From assembly GCF_000718165.1 (NCBI RefSeq), contig NZ_JOEY01000022.1, forward strand, positions 186,001 to 250,000: a DNA stretch of 64,000 nt, written 5' to 3'. The translations under genes and the position numbers were made by a program. This DNA comes from Streptomyces fulvoviolaceus (lineage in GTDB: Bacteria; Actinomycetota; Actinomycetes; Streptomycetales; Streptomycetaceae). Each line of letters opens with the position of its first letter. Position 1 is the stretch's first letter. This document shows positions 38,919 through 47,888 of this stretch, piece after piece. The notes under the pieces were generated by a model. The model did not search any database. It saw nothing but the letters and a program-made list of their open reading frames with translations, and was not told where the DNA came from.

Positions 38919-40141
38919 CACAGCTCTCCGAAGGTCAGACGGGCCACCCACTTGGTGTTCAGCACACCGGGCGCGGCGGGCACGATGACGCGTGCCGGGT
39001 GACCGTGGTCGAAGGACAGATCCTCGCCGTTGACGTACAGGGCGAGCAGGGAGCGCGGGTCGGCGACCTGGTTGCCGCGCAGGGCTGCGCGGCGGAAGGC
39101 GCCGCGCCGTTGGAGGGACTCGACGAAGACGTCCGCCGGGTCGTCGTGGCCCACGAGCGCGGCCAGGTCGCTCAGCCGCACGCCGCGCCACCACTGGTCG
39201 GACGTCGACCAGCCCTCGACGCAGGCGATGGGCAACGCCGCACTGTGCAGGGGCAGTCGGGCCAGCTGGGCGCGGCTGAGCCGGAGGGTACCGGTACGTC
39301 CAGTCACGACGAGACGCCAGGCGTCCTCGCCCGTCTCCGCCGCGACGATCCCGGCGTACCCGGCCGTCTTGTTGATCTGGAAGCCGTTCGGGCCGCTGCC
39401 GGGCTCTGCGCCGCCGTGCGGGGCGAGGAGGGCGGTGCGCCGCAGTGGTCCGTCGAAGTTCTGCCCCGCCGTCGTGGCGAACAGCAGCAGTGAGCCGCCC
39501 CCGACGAACCACAGGGCACCGCGCCGGGAGACGGTCGGAGGATCCGGCCGCGGGGCGACCAGGTCGGAGGACTCCTCCTGCCGCAGCCGGCGCAGGTTCC
39601 GCACGGCCGCCGGGGTTTTCAGAGCGGCGTGGGCGACGAACGCGGCGAAGAACACCCAGGCGCCGTAGAAGTGGAGCGGGTAGAAGGAGCCCGGGAAGAC
39701 GTAGTCGAGCTGGACGTTGAGGACACCGGTCACGAACTCGAACAGCGCGCCGCCGACCAGCAACAGCAGCGAGATCCGCTCCAGGGCGTGAGCGAGGGAG
39801 CGGGCCGGCGGCAGTGTGAACAGCCTCGGTACGACCGACCAGAGCTTGGCCAGCAGCACCGGGATCAGAGTGATCCCCAACGTCACGTGGACGCCCTGGT
39901 TGAGGCGGTACAGCCAGTGCGGGTCGGTCGGCCAGGCGAAGAGGTAGAAGCCGAGGATCCCCTTGTCCGGGGTCTTGTCGTTCACCGGCGACAGGTCCGG
40001 GTTGTAGGCGGCGTAGGAGACCAGGCCGGTCAGGAACAGCACGGTGATGCCGACGAGCAGGACGAGGCCGAGCGCCGAGGTGAACCGGGGGCCGCGCAGC
40101 GGGCTGCGCCAGAAGCCGGGCGAGAAGGGAGACCAGGTCAT
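38918..40141 (-). CDS. Membrane-anchored sulfite-oxidase-fold molybdopterin oxidoreductase
   Basis: A 407-residue fusion. Residues 1-190 carry about five helices of a cytochrome b561-like domain with candidate haem His (NQGVHVTLGITLIP; YPLHFYGAWVFF; AHAALKTP). After an RRGALWFVGG segment comes a SUOX-fold molybdopterin domain with Mo-ligand Cys in LPIACVEGWST and the Arg/His-rich substrate face DHGHPARVIVP. It resembles YedY-type reductases made self-sufficient by an attached quinol-linked domain; a twin-Arg-like pair precedes the second helix group. The substrate is unknown. The ATG at 40141 has AAGGGAG upstream. Confidence 0.82.
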   Translation of the reverse strand: MTWSPFSPGFWRSPLRGPRFTSALGLVLLVGITVLFLTGLVSYAAYNPDLSPVNDKTPDKGILGFYLFAWPTDPHWLYRLNQGVHVTLGITLIPVLLAKLWSVVPRLFTLPPARSLAHALERISLLLLVGGALFEFVTGVLNVQLDYVFPGSFYPLHFYGAWVFFAAFVAHAALKTPAAVRNLRRLRQEESSDLVAPRPDPPTVSRRGALWFVGGGSLLLFATTAGQNFDGPLRRTALLAPHGGAEPGSGPNGFQINKTAGYAGIVAAETGEDAWRLVVTGRTGTLRLSRAQLARLPLHSAALPIACVEGWSTSDQWWRGVRLSDLAALVGHDDPADVFVESLQRRGAFRRAALRGNQVADPRSLLALYVNGEDLSFDHGHPARVIVPAAPGVLNTKWVARLTFGEL

Positions 40142-40254
40142 GGCTCGACCGTAGGTCCGGACCACCCCGTGGACGGGTCCACGACCCATGACGAAACGCT
40201 GACGTCCGGCCGGGGTGACGGGTCGGGCGCGGCCACCCGGCCTAGCGTGCCGGT

Positions 40255-41568
40255 GTGACCCGCGATCTGCTCCGTGATCTGTGCGCCGTGGTGGCCGCCG
40301 TCCTGCTCGTCGTCGTTGCCGTGCTGGTCGGCCGCCCCCTCCAGGACACGCTGCTGGTGCACTGGCCCCCGCTGCTGGCCGCCTGGGGCCCTCACATCGG
40401 CCCCGGCACCCCGGCCGCACTGCTGGTGGCGGCGGCCGTGGTGGCGTACGGCCCCGTCCTGGCCGCCCGCCTGTCCTGGCGGGCCCTGCTGGCGACGGCC
40501 TGGGGCACGTCGACGGCCTGGATGCTCTCCCTCGCCCTGATCGACGGATGGCAGCGGGGCATCGCGAACCGGCTCACCACCCGCCACGAGTACCTCCAGG
40601 TCATCGACCGCTTCCACGACATCCCGGCCACCCTGCGGGACTTCACCCAGCACATCCTTCTCGACTCCCCCGACAACTGGCCCGCCCATGTCGCCGGCCA
40701 CCCGCCGGCCGCCACGCTCACCTTCGTCCTGCTCGACCGGGCCGGGCTGCGGGGCGGCGGCTGGGCCGGGATCTGGTGCATCACGGTCGGCGCAACGGCG
40801 TGCGTGGCCGTGCTGGTGACGGCGCGAGCGCTGGCCGGGGAGGGGCTCGCGAGGCGGGCGGCGCCGTTCCTGGTCCTGGCCCCGGCCGCGGTGTGGATGG
40901 GGACGTCGGCCGACGCGTACTTCGCGGCAGTGGCGGCATGGGCGGTGGCGCTGCTGGCACTGGCCGTCACGGGGCGGTCGGTGTGGTGGGCCGCGGGCTC
41001 CGGACTCCTCTTCGGACTGACCTGCTATCTCTCCTACGGCCTCACGCTCTTCGCCCTGATCGGCGCGGCGGTGCTGTGGCTGGGGCGGCGCCGCGTCCGG
41101 GAACGGCCGGCCCTCCTCCTGGCGTTCCTCGCCGGGCTGGCCGTGGTGCCGACCGTGTTCACACTCGTCGGGTTCGACTGGTGGGAGGCGTACCGGCTGC
41201 TGGTCACGCGTTACCGCCAGGGCGCGGGCGGCGTAAGGCCGTACGGCTACTGGGTGTGGGCCAATCTGGCGTGCGCCGTGCTGATCACAGGGTTGGCGAC
41301 GGCGGCGGGCCTGCGCCGGACCGCCGTAGCACTCATCCGCAGACACGGCGACGCCGTCGGCCTCGCCGTCCTCGTGGCCGCCGCACTTCTCGCCCTGCTG
41401 ACCGCCGACCTGTCCGGCATGAGCAAGGCCGAAACGGAACGCATCTGGCTCCCGTTCGCGATGTGGCTGCTCCCGTCCTGCGCCTTCCTGACCCACCCCC
41501 GCGCCTGGCTCGCCGCCCAGGCGGTACTCGCGCTGCTCCTCAACCATCTGCTGCGCACCGGGTGGTGA
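40255..41568 (+). CDS. Integral membrane GT-C-like protein
   Basis: A 437-residue protein with about eleven helices. After helix 3 a long outer loop contains ANRLTTRHEYLQVIDRFHDI and HVAGHPPAATLTF, typical of mannosyltransferase-like GT-C proteins. No soluble domain is attached. It is likely to transfer a sugar from the lipid carrier made by the GT2 enzyme of this region. The GTG at 40255 begins directly with TRDLLRDL; TAGCGT lies 10 bases before it, so the transcript may be almost leaderless. Confidence 0.72.
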   Translation: MTRDLLRDLCAVVAAVLLVVVAVLVGRPLQDTLLVHWPPLLAAWGPHIGPGTPAALLVAAAVVAYGPVLAARLSWRALLATAWGTSTAWMLSLALIDGWQRGIANRLTTRHEYLQVIDRFHDIPATLRDFTQHILLDSPDNWPAHVAGHPPAATLTFVLLDRAGLRGGGWAGIWCITVGATACVAVLVTARALAGEGLARRAAPFLVLAPAAVWMGTSADAYFAAVAAWAVALLALAVTGRSVWWAAGSGLLFGLTCYLSYGLTLFALIGAAVLWLGRRRVRERPALLLAFLAGLAVVPTVFTLVGFDWWEAYRLLVTRYRQGAGGVRPYGYWVWANLACAVLITGLATAAGLRRTAVALIRRHGDAVGLAVLVAAALLALLTADLSGMSKAETERIWLPFAMWLLPSCAFLTHPRAWLAAQAVLALLLNHLLRTGW

Positions 41569-41597
41569 CACCGAGGCGGGGCGCGGAAGCTGGGGTC

Positions 41598-41942
41598 ATG
41601 CCGATCGACGTCACGGCCGAGCGGGTCGTCCCGCTGTCGCCTGAGCGGGTGGCCGCCTACGCCATGGACCGGCGGCACGACGCCGAGTGGACCCAGGGCG
41701 TCCGCAGGGCGGAACTGACCCGGGAGGCGGACGGAGGGGGCTTCGGCGTCGGCGCCGAAGTCACCCGTACGGCGTACTTCCTGGGCCGCCGCATCGACTA
41801 TGTGCTGCGCGTCGCCGGGTACGAGCCGCCCCGGCTGCTGGACATGGTCTCGGTGGCGGGACCGCTGCTCGCCCGCCAGGTACGGGCCGACCTCGTCAAG
41901 GACCTGCGGGACCTGGAAGCACGGCTCGTGGAACAAGGGTGA
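41598..41942 (+). CDS. SRPBCC (START/polyketide-cyclase-like) protein, internally shortened
   Basis: A 114-residue lipid-pocket protein. It begins IDVTAERVVPLSPERVAAYA and keeps the second half of the first sheet, but where relatives have another 30 or so residues of beta strands, the sequence jumps from LLDMVSVAGP straight to LLARQVRADLVKDLRDLEA, the final helix. The missing part looks like an in-frame deletion between two AGP-like sites, so the pocket is probably incomplete. It ends 1 base before the TfoX-like start. Confidence 0.6.
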   Translation: MPIDVTAERVVPLSPERVAAYAMDRRHDAEWTQGVRRAELTREADGGGFGVGAEVTRTAYFLGRRIDYVLRVAGYEPPRLLDMVSVAGPLLARQVRADLVKDLRDLEARLVEQG

Positions 41943-41943
41943 G

Positions 41944-42279
41944 ATGACGATGGCGTACGACGAGCGGCTGGCGGAGCGGATCCGCGAACGGCTGGGCGCG
42001 GATCCGGAGATCACGGAGAAGCGGATGTTCGGCGGGACCGCGTTCCTGCTGCACGGCAACACGGCCGTGGGCGTCACCGGCGACGACCTCATGGTGCGGG
42101 TCGGCCCGGAGGCCACGGACGCGGCGCTCGCCCGGCCGGGGACCCGGATCTTCGACATGACCGGCCGCCCGATGCGCGGCTGGGTCGTGGTCGACGGCGC
42201 CGCGGTCGCGCAGGACGAAGCGCTCGGCGACTGGGTCGCCGAGGGACGAGACTTCGCCGCGAGCCTGCCGCCCAAGTGA
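41944..42279 (+). CDS. TfoX/Sxy N-terminal domain protein
   Basis: A 111-residue single-domain protein. MAYDERLAERIRERLGADPE then ITEKRMFGGTAFLLHGNTAV is the TfoX-N signature, and the central KRMFGG is complete. In proteobacteria TfoX activates competence; actinobacterial short forms are of unknown role. ATG 41944 and ATG 41950 are both possible, with AAGGGTGAG upstream. Confidence 0.85.
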   Translation: MTMAYDERLAERIRERLGADPEITEKRMFGGTAFLLHGNTAVGVTGDDLMVRVGPEATDAALARPGTRIFDMTGRPMRGWVVVDGAAVAQDEALGDWVAEGRDFAASLPPK

Positions 42280-42385
42280 GAAGGGCGTCTCCCGGGGCAG
42301 CACCCTTCGAGCCGGCAACTCTTCAGCGAGGGTGAGAGAACCTGCAGTTCCGGAGCGTTTTTTCGGCCCGCTGAACGGACCTTCA

Positions 42386-42413
42386 GGTGCCCAGAGCGTC
42401 AAATGAGCGTCAC
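42386..42413. repeat. Dispersed 28-bp repeat, copy 1
   Basis: It matches 59495-59522 in the same orientation at 25 of 28 positions. On the minus strand both contain GTGACGCTCRTTTGACGCTC, itself a direct repeat of TGACGCTC. Confidence 0.6.
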
Positions 42414-42615
42414 GGCCACCGCCTGCGGTGGCTTGCCCGCTGCCGATCCCGGCGAGTTCCTTGCGCAGCAGCTCGGCCCGATCAGCCAGCACCGCCCTCC
42501 GCCGCGCCACCAGGACAGCAGATCCCTCCCCACCAGCAGCCCCCCCGGCCTGCTAGGAGCCTACGAAGGACTCCGGACCCGGCACGGCGACGCCGGCGAG
42601 TCGCAAGAAGCGACG

Positions 42616-42659
42616 CCGCGGTGGTGGCATGGCCGGAGAGGCCCATGCCACCACCGCGG
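42616..42659 (-). terminator. Terminator of the amino-acid permease
   Basis: A perfect 17-bp stem (42616-42632 with 42643-42659) around a 10-base loop, 20 bases past the permease stop on the minus strand. There is no T-run. Confidence 0.75.
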
Positions 42660-42678
42660 GAGGGACGGAAGCGACCCC

Positions 42679-44118
42679 CTACGACACCGTGACGCGGTCC
42701 GGCGTGTGCGTCCCGTTCCGGACTGCCCTGCGCTGGCGGACCACGGCGAAGACCACCACGGCCAGGGCCACCAGGGTGGACAGGACGACCTGGTCGCGGC
42801 CGCCGCCGTCGGCCGTGTCGGTGAGCATGTAGCCCAGGACGAAGGTGATGAGGGCGATGGTGGCCCAGGTCAGGTACGGGTAGAGCCACATCCGGACGAC
42901 CAGCTTCTCCGGCGACTCCCGCTCGATGATCTTGCGCATCCGCAGCTGGGAGAAGCAGATCACCAGCCAGACGAACAGGGCGATCGCACCGGAGGAGTTG
43001 AGCAGGAACTGGAAGACGGTGTCCGGCCACAGGTAGTTGAAGGCGACCGCGACGAAGCCGAAGACCACCGAGGCGAGGATGGCCGAGCGCGGGACGCCAC
43101 GGTCCGTCGTCCGGCCGAACGCGGCCGGGGCGTCACTGCGGCGGCCGAGGGAGAAGGCCATGCGGGAGGCCGTGTACAGGCCGGAGTTGAGGCAGGACAG
43201 TACCGAGGTCAGCACGATGGCGTTCATGATCTCGCCGGCGTGCGGGATGCCGACGGAGCTCAGGGCGGCGACGTACGAGCCGTCCTTGAGGATGGCCGGG
43301 TCGTCCCAGCCCACCAGCGAGACCACGATCAGGATCGAGCCCAGGTAGAACACCGCGATCCGCCAGATCACGCTGTTGGTGGCCTTGGTGACGGCGGCCC
43401 GCGGGTTCGCGGTCTCGCCCGCCGCCAGCGTGACGATCTCGCTGCCCATGAAGGAGAAGACGACCATCAGGACGCCGGTGAGGATCGCTCCGGGTCCGTT
43501 CGGCAGGAAGCCGCCGTGCGCGGTGAGGTTGGAGAAGCCGCTCGCCGGATGGTCCGAGCCGGGCAGCAGGCCGAAGATGGCGAGGCCGCCGACCACGATG
43601 AACCCGGTGATCGCGACGACCTTGATGCCGGCGAACCAGAACTCGAACTCGCCGTAGGAGCTGACCGAGACCAGGTTGGTGGCGGTGAGGACGACCATGA
43701 CGATCAGGGCCCAGCCCCACTGCGGGACCGCCGGTATCCAGCCGGCCAGGATCTTGGCCCCGGCGGTCGCCTCGACGGCGAGCACCACGACCCAGAAGAA
43801 CCAGTACAGCCAGCCGATGGTGAAGCCGGCCCACCGGCCCATCGCGCGGTCGGCGTAGGCGGAGAACGAGCCGGAGGTGGGGTTGGCCGCGGCCATCTCG
43901 CCGAGCATGCGCATCACGAGGACGACCAGGACGCCGACGAGAGCGTACGAGATCAGGATGCCGGGGCCGGCGGCGGCGATGCCGGAGCCGGAGCCGACGA
44001 ACAGGCCGGCGCCGATGACACCGCCGATCGCGATCATCGACAGGTGGCGGTTCTTGAGTCCGGCCTGGAGGCCGGAATCGGGCTCCGTGGGAGGGCTTTT
44101 GGGGACGGTTGTGGTCAT
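42679..44118 (-). CDS. APC-family amino-acid permease (GabP/AAT type)
   Basis: A 479-residue transporter with twelve helices. The opening GLKNRHLSMIAIGGVIGAGL then FVGSGSGIAAAGPG is the amino-acid transporter (AAT) entry motif of the GabP/AroP group, and EMAAANPTSGSFSAYADRAM follows. It probably imports GABA or another amino acid with protons. ATG 44118 and ATG 44130 are both possible starts. It diverges from a GntR regulator, the likely controller, and ends in a strong terminator. Confidence 0.85.
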   Translation of the reverse strand: MTTTVPKSPPTEPDSGLQAGLKNRHLSMIAIGGVIGAGLFVGSGSGIAAAGPGILISYALVGVLVVLVMRMLGEMAAANPTSGSFSAYADRAMGRWAGFTIGWLYWFFWVVVLAVEATAGAKILAGWIPAVPQWGWALIVMVVLTATNLVSVSSYGEFEFWFAGIKVVAITGFIVVGGLAIFGLLPGSDHPASGFSNLTAHGGFLPNGPGAILTGVLMVVFSFMGSEIVTLAAGETANPRAAVTKATNSVIWRIAVFYLGSILIVVSLVGWDDPAILKDGSYVAALSSVGIPHAGEIMNAIVLTSVLSCLNSGLYTASRMAFSLGRRSDAPAAFGRTTDRGVPRSAILASVVFGFVAVAFNYLWPDTVFQFLLNSSGAIALFVWLVICFSQLRMRKIIERESPEKLVVRMWLYPYLTWATIALITFVLGYMLTDTADGGGRDQVVLSTLVALAVVVFAVVRQRRAVRNGTHTPDRVTVS

Positions 44119-44182
44119 CTCGACATCCATGGAGGGAGTGCGGACCAGGGCCCCTGGAAATTAGTTCAGTACGATCTAAAAG

Positions 44183-44195
44183 AACAAGACTTGTT
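44183..44195. promoter_or_regulatory. AACAAG-A-CTTGTT palindrome
   Basis: A perfect 6-bp inverted repeat in an unusually AT-rich island 65 bases upstream of the permease start. It lies between the permease and the divergent GntR gene, so it is a candidate GntR operator. Confidence 0.5.
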
Positions 44196-44272
44196 TAACT
44201 GTTCACCTTGCTCTATTTTTCGTGCAGCGCGTACGGCGTCTTCCGTCCCCCGTTGCCGCCCCTGTGGCTGCC

Positions 44273-44338
44273 ACCGTGTCGTCTCCGTGTCGCCCCCGTG
44301 TGTCGTCCCCGTGTCGTCCCCGTGTCGTCCCCGTGTTC
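44273..44338. repeat. 11-bp tandem repeat in the permease-gntR gap
   Basis: About six imperfect copies of CCGTGTCGTCC lie in tandem; the last three units are nearly exact. It is non-coding and sits between the AT-rich operator island and the GntR promoter. Nothing else is seen in 44131-44452 apart from the palindrome. Confidence 0.7.
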
Positions 44339-44452
44339 CGGTCCCCTGGGGAGCCCCCATGCACCACACCGCGGCATGGTCGCGAGAACCCTCCGTGCGG
44401 ATGCCGTCGCCGTGGGCCCTGCCCGCGCTCGACAGGCCGTTAGGGTGGCGTC

Positions 44453-45187
44453 GTGGTGAATGCAGCGGGCAAGTTCGGTCCCTACAACCAGCCGGTGCCC
44501 GCGCGGTCCGTGCCGGTCGGCGGGGCATGGGACACCCGCGTCCTGGCCGGCCGGGGCCCCACGGGAGCGGAGCTCGTCAAGTCCAGGATCGCCCTGCGGG
44601 TGCGTCTGAGGTCCGTGGCGCCGGGAGACCGGCTGCCGGACGCGGGCGTCCTCGCCGAGGAACTGGGGATCAGTGAGATCACCGTGCGCCGCGCGCTGGA
44701 GGCCATGTGCCAGGACGGCCTGCTCGACCGCCGTCGGGGCCGGGCGGGCGGGACCTTCGTCGCCGCCGACTGGGACGCGGTCGTCGCCGTGCTGCACGAC
44801 GCCGACGAGGCGGCCGCGCTGGACTCCTTCCATCTGCTGCTCGAATGCGGTCTCGTGGCGCACAGCACGGGCGAGGTCCCGGACGGGCGGCTCGACGGAC
44901 TGCGGGCACTGGTCGAGGAGTTGGACCTGGTCGAGGACCCGGCCCGGCTCCTGGAACTGGAGACCCGCTTCCACCTCGACCTCGCGGAGGCTCTCGGCGG
45001 CGCCGGGATCCGCGAGTTCGCCGCCGACCTGCTCGGTCGGCAGTGCCTGCTGGGGCCCGCTCCGGACCCCGCGGTCGTACGGGCTCGCAACCGTTGCCAC
45101 GCCGACCTGCTCGACGAACTCACCCGCGGCGCGATGGACCCGGCGGTACACGCGGTGAAGGCGCACCGGCGCGCCGGCCTGAACTGA
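44453..45187 (+). CDS. GntR-family (FCD) transcriptional regulator
   Basis: A 244-residue FadR-like regulator. The winged helix LRSVAPGDRLPDAGVLAEEL then GISEITVRRALEAMCQDG is followed by an all-helical ligand domain (SFHLLLECGLVAHSTGEVPD). The 30-residue N-terminal extension is unusual. GTG 44453 or 44456 starts it, and TAGGGT lies 7 bases earlier, so the transcript is probably leaderless. It lies between two amino-acid permeases and most likely controls both. Confidence 0.85.
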   Translation: MVNAAGKFGPYNQPVPARSVPVGGAWDTRVLAGRGPTGAELVKSRIALRVRLRSVAPGDRLPDAGVLAEELGISEITVRRALEAMCQDGLLDRRRGRAGGTFVAADWDAVVAVLHDADEAAALDSFHLLLECGLVAHSTGEVPDGRLDGLRALVEELDLVEDPARLLELETRFHLDLAEALGGAGIREFAADLLGRQCLLGPAPDPAVVRARNRCHADLLDELTRGAMDPAVHAVKAHRRAGLN

Positions 45188-45247
45188 TCCCTTCTCTCCC
45201 TCCCTCTCCCTTCCCTGTGTCGCCACCCCGCAGAAGGAGCTGTCGCC

Positions 45248-46720
45248 ATGCCGGACCCCGGAGTTGTCGGCCCGTCGTCGACGTCGGGCCCCGTCGCCGG
45301 CGCGCCCCAGCGGCTGCGCGGCGGCGTCCTCGGCATGGCGGACATCGCCGCCGCCACGATGGCCAACGTCGGCCCGGCGATGAGCTTCTTCTTCGGCTTC
45401 GCCTTCCTGGCCACCACCGCCGGGGTCGCGTCTCCGCTGACCATCGTGACGGCGGGGGTGGCGGTCGCGCTGCTCGGCAACACGCTCGCCGAGTTCTCCC
45501 GGGCACACCCCTCCGCAGGCAGCTTCATCACCTTCGTCGGCAAGACCTTCGGGCCGGTCAGCGCGGTGACCACGGCCCTGCTGGCCGGACTCGGCTACAT
45601 CATCGCGATGGCCTCGGTGATCGCGATCTCGGGCGGCTTCGTGCAGATCACCCTGTACCACTACACGGGCGTGGACCTGCCGTGGATCATCTGGACGCTG
45701 CTGCTGACCGGACTGTCCGTGGTGCTGATGCTGCGCGGGATCGTGGTCTCCACCAAGTGGGCCGGCTACTTCTTCGGTGTGGAGATGCTGGTGCTCGTCG
45801 TGGTGTCGGTCGCGACGATCGTCGAGCACCGCGGCGACCTCTCCGCCGCGCCATTCCTGCCTGACCACCTCACCCACGGACTCAAGGGGCTGGCGGCCGG
45901 CTTCCCGCTGGCGGTGTACCTGTTCATCGGCTGGGAGAACTCGGCGGCCCTCGCGGAGGAGACGGAGAACCCACGGCGCAACGTCGGCCGCGCCGTCTTC
46001 TCCTCCGTCGCGATCATGACGGTCAGCTACATCCTCTTCTCCTACGCCACGGTGACCGGCTTCGGCTACGACGTGGAGCGGCTCGGCGCCTCCCGGATCC
46101 CCTTCATCGACGTCGCCCACCACACGCTCGGCGCGCTGGCGCTCCTCGCCTACATCGGCGGCCTGACCTCCACCCTGGGCGTACTGATCGCGGGCATCAA
46201 CTCCCAGGCCCGCCTGGTGTTCAACGCCGGACGCGAGGGACTGCTGCCGTCCTTCTTCGGCTACGTCCACCCCACCCGTCGTACGCCGAACAACGCGATC
46301 ATCACCTTCACCGCCACCGCGCTGCTGATCATCGGAGGCTGGGGCCTGGGCCATCTGCTCGGGTCCGACGGCGGTTCGATGAACCCCGTGGTCTTCTTCA
46401 CGGAGTCCTCGAGCCTGGGCGCCATCCTGATCCTGCTGGTCTATCTCGCGTCGAACGTCGCCCTGCCGCTGTACTACCGCAGATACCGCCCGCAGGAGTT
46501 CCGCACCGTCCGGCACCTCGTGCTGCCCGCGATCGGCGCCCTCGCCATCCTGGTTCCGCTCTACTACCTCGCCAAGCCCGGCCAGCCCGCCCCGTACAGC
46601 TGGTTCCCCTACGCGGCCCTGGCCACCCTGGTCGCGGCCGTGGGCTACGCGACCCTCCTGGTCCGCCGTGACCCCGGCCTGGCCGAGCGGGTGGGTTCGG
46701 TCGTCGCCGACGCGGAGTGA
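45248..46720 (+). CDS. APC-superfamily amino-acid permease
   Basis: A 490-residue, twelve-helix transporter. RLRGGVLGMADIAAATMANV begins the first helix, AEFSRAHPSAGSFITFVGKT the second motif, and FPLAVYLFIGWENSAALAEE then TENPRRNVGRAV is the conserved central loop of the amino acid-polyamine-organocation superfamily. It differs clearly from the divergent GabP-type permease. AAGGAG lies 8 bases before the ATG. It follows the GntR gene by 60 bp in the same direction. Confidence 0.87.
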   Translation: MPDPGVVGPSSTSGPVAGAPQRLRGGVLGMADIAAATMANVGPAMSFFFGFAFLATTAGVASPLTIVTAGVAVALLGNTLAEFSRAHPSAGSFITFVGKTFGPVSAVTTALLAGLGYIIAMASVIAISGGFVQITLYHYTGVDLPWIIWTLLLTGLSVVLMLRGIVVSTKWAGYFFGVEMLVLVVVSVATIVEHRGDLSAAPFLPDHLTHGLKGLAAGFPLAVYLFIGWENSAALAEETENPRRNVGRAVFSSVAIMTVSYILFSYATVTGFGYDVERLGASRIPFIDVAHHTLGALALLAYIGGLTSTLGVLIAGINSQARLVFNAGREGLLPSFFGYVHPTRRTPNNAIITFTATALLIIGGWGLGHLLGSDGGSMNPVVFFTESSSLGAILILLVYLASNVALPLYYRRYRPQEFRTVRHLVLPAIGALAILVPLYYLAKPGQPAPYSWFPYAALATLVAAVGYATLLVRRDPGLAERVGSVVADAE

Positions 46721-46771
46721 GCCGCGGGCACCGACCCTGGCATGTAACGGGACTTGGCGGCGGACGGGGTG

Positions 46772-47293
46772 CTACTCCTGCCCGGACCGGAGCACATACA
46801 GGCTCGGCAGGTTGACGACCACGGCCTCCTGGGTACTGCGGGCGATCACGACGACGGCCTCTTCGTCCGGGTCCGGGTTCTCCTCGCGGTGCGGCACGAA
46901 AGGCGGCACGAAGATGTAGTCGCCCGGCCCGGTGCGCAACCGCACTTCCTCGGGCTCCGCCCCACGCTCGGTGGGATCGGCGAGGAAGACGAACTCGGGG
47001 TGGCCGCTGACGACGTAGATGCCCGTCTCGGAATCGCCGTGGTGGTGGTCGGCCGAGGTGGTCGCGGGCGCCACCGTGGTCTGCCCCATCCACATCCGCT
47101 CCGAGCCGACCCAGGCGCCGCTGATCGCGGCGAAGCGACGCATGCCGTCGGTCTGCGCGGTGCCGCCGTCCAGGTCGTCGGCACGGACGTGGTGCACCCG
47201 CGTGCGCGCCTCGGGCAGCGGGCCGCTCGAAGCACCGGTCAGGTCCGGGTGGAAGCCGTCGGGCGAAGTCGGCGACGAGGGTTGCGAGGTCAT
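46772..47293 (-). CDS. Cupin-domain protein
   Basis: A 173-residue single cupin. Metal ligands are visible in the first cupin motif (ADHHHGDSETGIYVVSGHPE) and in the second (GPGDYIFVPPFVPHREENPD). The catalytic role, if any, is unknown; it might be an isomerase or dioxygenase. The ATG at 47293 has AAGGATGA upstream. It is convergent with the permease. Confidence 0.82.
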   Translation of the reverse strand: MTSQPSSPTSPDGFHPDLTGASSGPLPEARTRVHHVRADDLDGGTAQTDGMRRFAAISGAWVGSERMWMGQTTVAPATTSADHHHGDSETGIYVVSGHPEFVFLADPTERGAEPEEVRLRTGPGDYIFVPPFVPHREENPDPDEEAVVVIARSTQEAVVVNLPSLYVLRSGQE

Positions 47294-47888
47294 CGGGATC
47301 ATCCTTGGGGTCGGAGGAATCACGTCCTGTTGGCCTGCTGACGAGGTTGTGCGCGACACCGGCAGACCGCGCGCAGGAAACGCCCGCGTGCATCTCCGCT
47401 TCGCGTTCCCCTGCCGAGTCCTCCTCCCGGTGCCAGCTGTCCGAAGCAGCGGGCATGAGGGAAGGTTAGGACGGGACGAGGATCGACCGCATGACGCGGC
47501 ACGAACCCGCACTACGCTGAAAGACACATCCAAGTCGAGTCTCAGCGAAACTCCGACCTGCCCACCCGAGTTGCTGGAATGCCGGGGTTCTCCACACCAT
47601 GGACGACGGATGCGGAGTCAACGGCGAGGGTGAACTCGTCCGGGGCCCGCAGTCGCTGTGCCGGTCCGCCGGGCGTCGCGTCGTCCTCGCGGAGGCCGCT
47701 CCATGACCGCGGCCGCCGAGCGGCTGCACACCACCCCGTCCGCGGTGTTCACGGCGGTCTCCGGTCTGGAATACGACCTGCGTGTAAATGCGGTGACACG
47801 ACACACGCGTCATGTGTCATGGATGGCCCGGAAGCCCGCGGGAGGCGGTGCGTATCGGGAGGTGTGCTGCGCCGAGCCCGGTTGCCTC
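47294..47888. other. 595-bp stretch with a LysR relic
   Basis: Apart from the LysR fragment, I see no gene. GACACA - N7 - TGTGTC lies near 47800-47820 in the downstream part and may belong to an old LysR-controlled promoter. Confidence 0.4.
47658..47786 (+). pseudogene. LysR-type regulator relic (HTH only)
   Basis: A single stretch reads GRSMTAAAERLHTTPSAVFT then AVSGLEYDLRV, matching the N-terminal helix-turn-helix of LysR regulators (usual pattern S-x-TAAA-RL-x-x-x-SAVS-x-x-x-x-LE-x-DL). Neither the first 25 residues nor the 200-residue ligand domain can be found on either side. It is a leftover of a deleted gene. Confidence 0.5.

Larger units (their letters stand above)
42280..42678. other. 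399-bp intergenic stretch
   Basis: It holds one member of a dispersed 28-bp repeat and a strong terminator, both listed separately. On the minus strand 42510-42400 reads as a helical, Arg/Leu-rich fragment (RRRAVLADRAELLRKELAG) that could be a relic of a larger gene. No intact gene is supported. Confidence 0.4.

Noticed and set aside
40138..41571. 477-codon minus-strand frame over the GT-C protein
   Set aside because: It is antisense to a clear polytopic membrane protein and is composed mostly of Gly, Arg, Glu and His.
42403..44676. 757-codon plus-strand frame over the amino-acid permease
   Set aside because: The permease on the minus strand has twelve helices and family motifs; this frame is His/Asp/Gln-rich noise.
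44213..46516. 767-codon minus-strand frame over gntR and the second permease
   Set aside because: It is antisense to two well-supported genes and has no recognisable domain.
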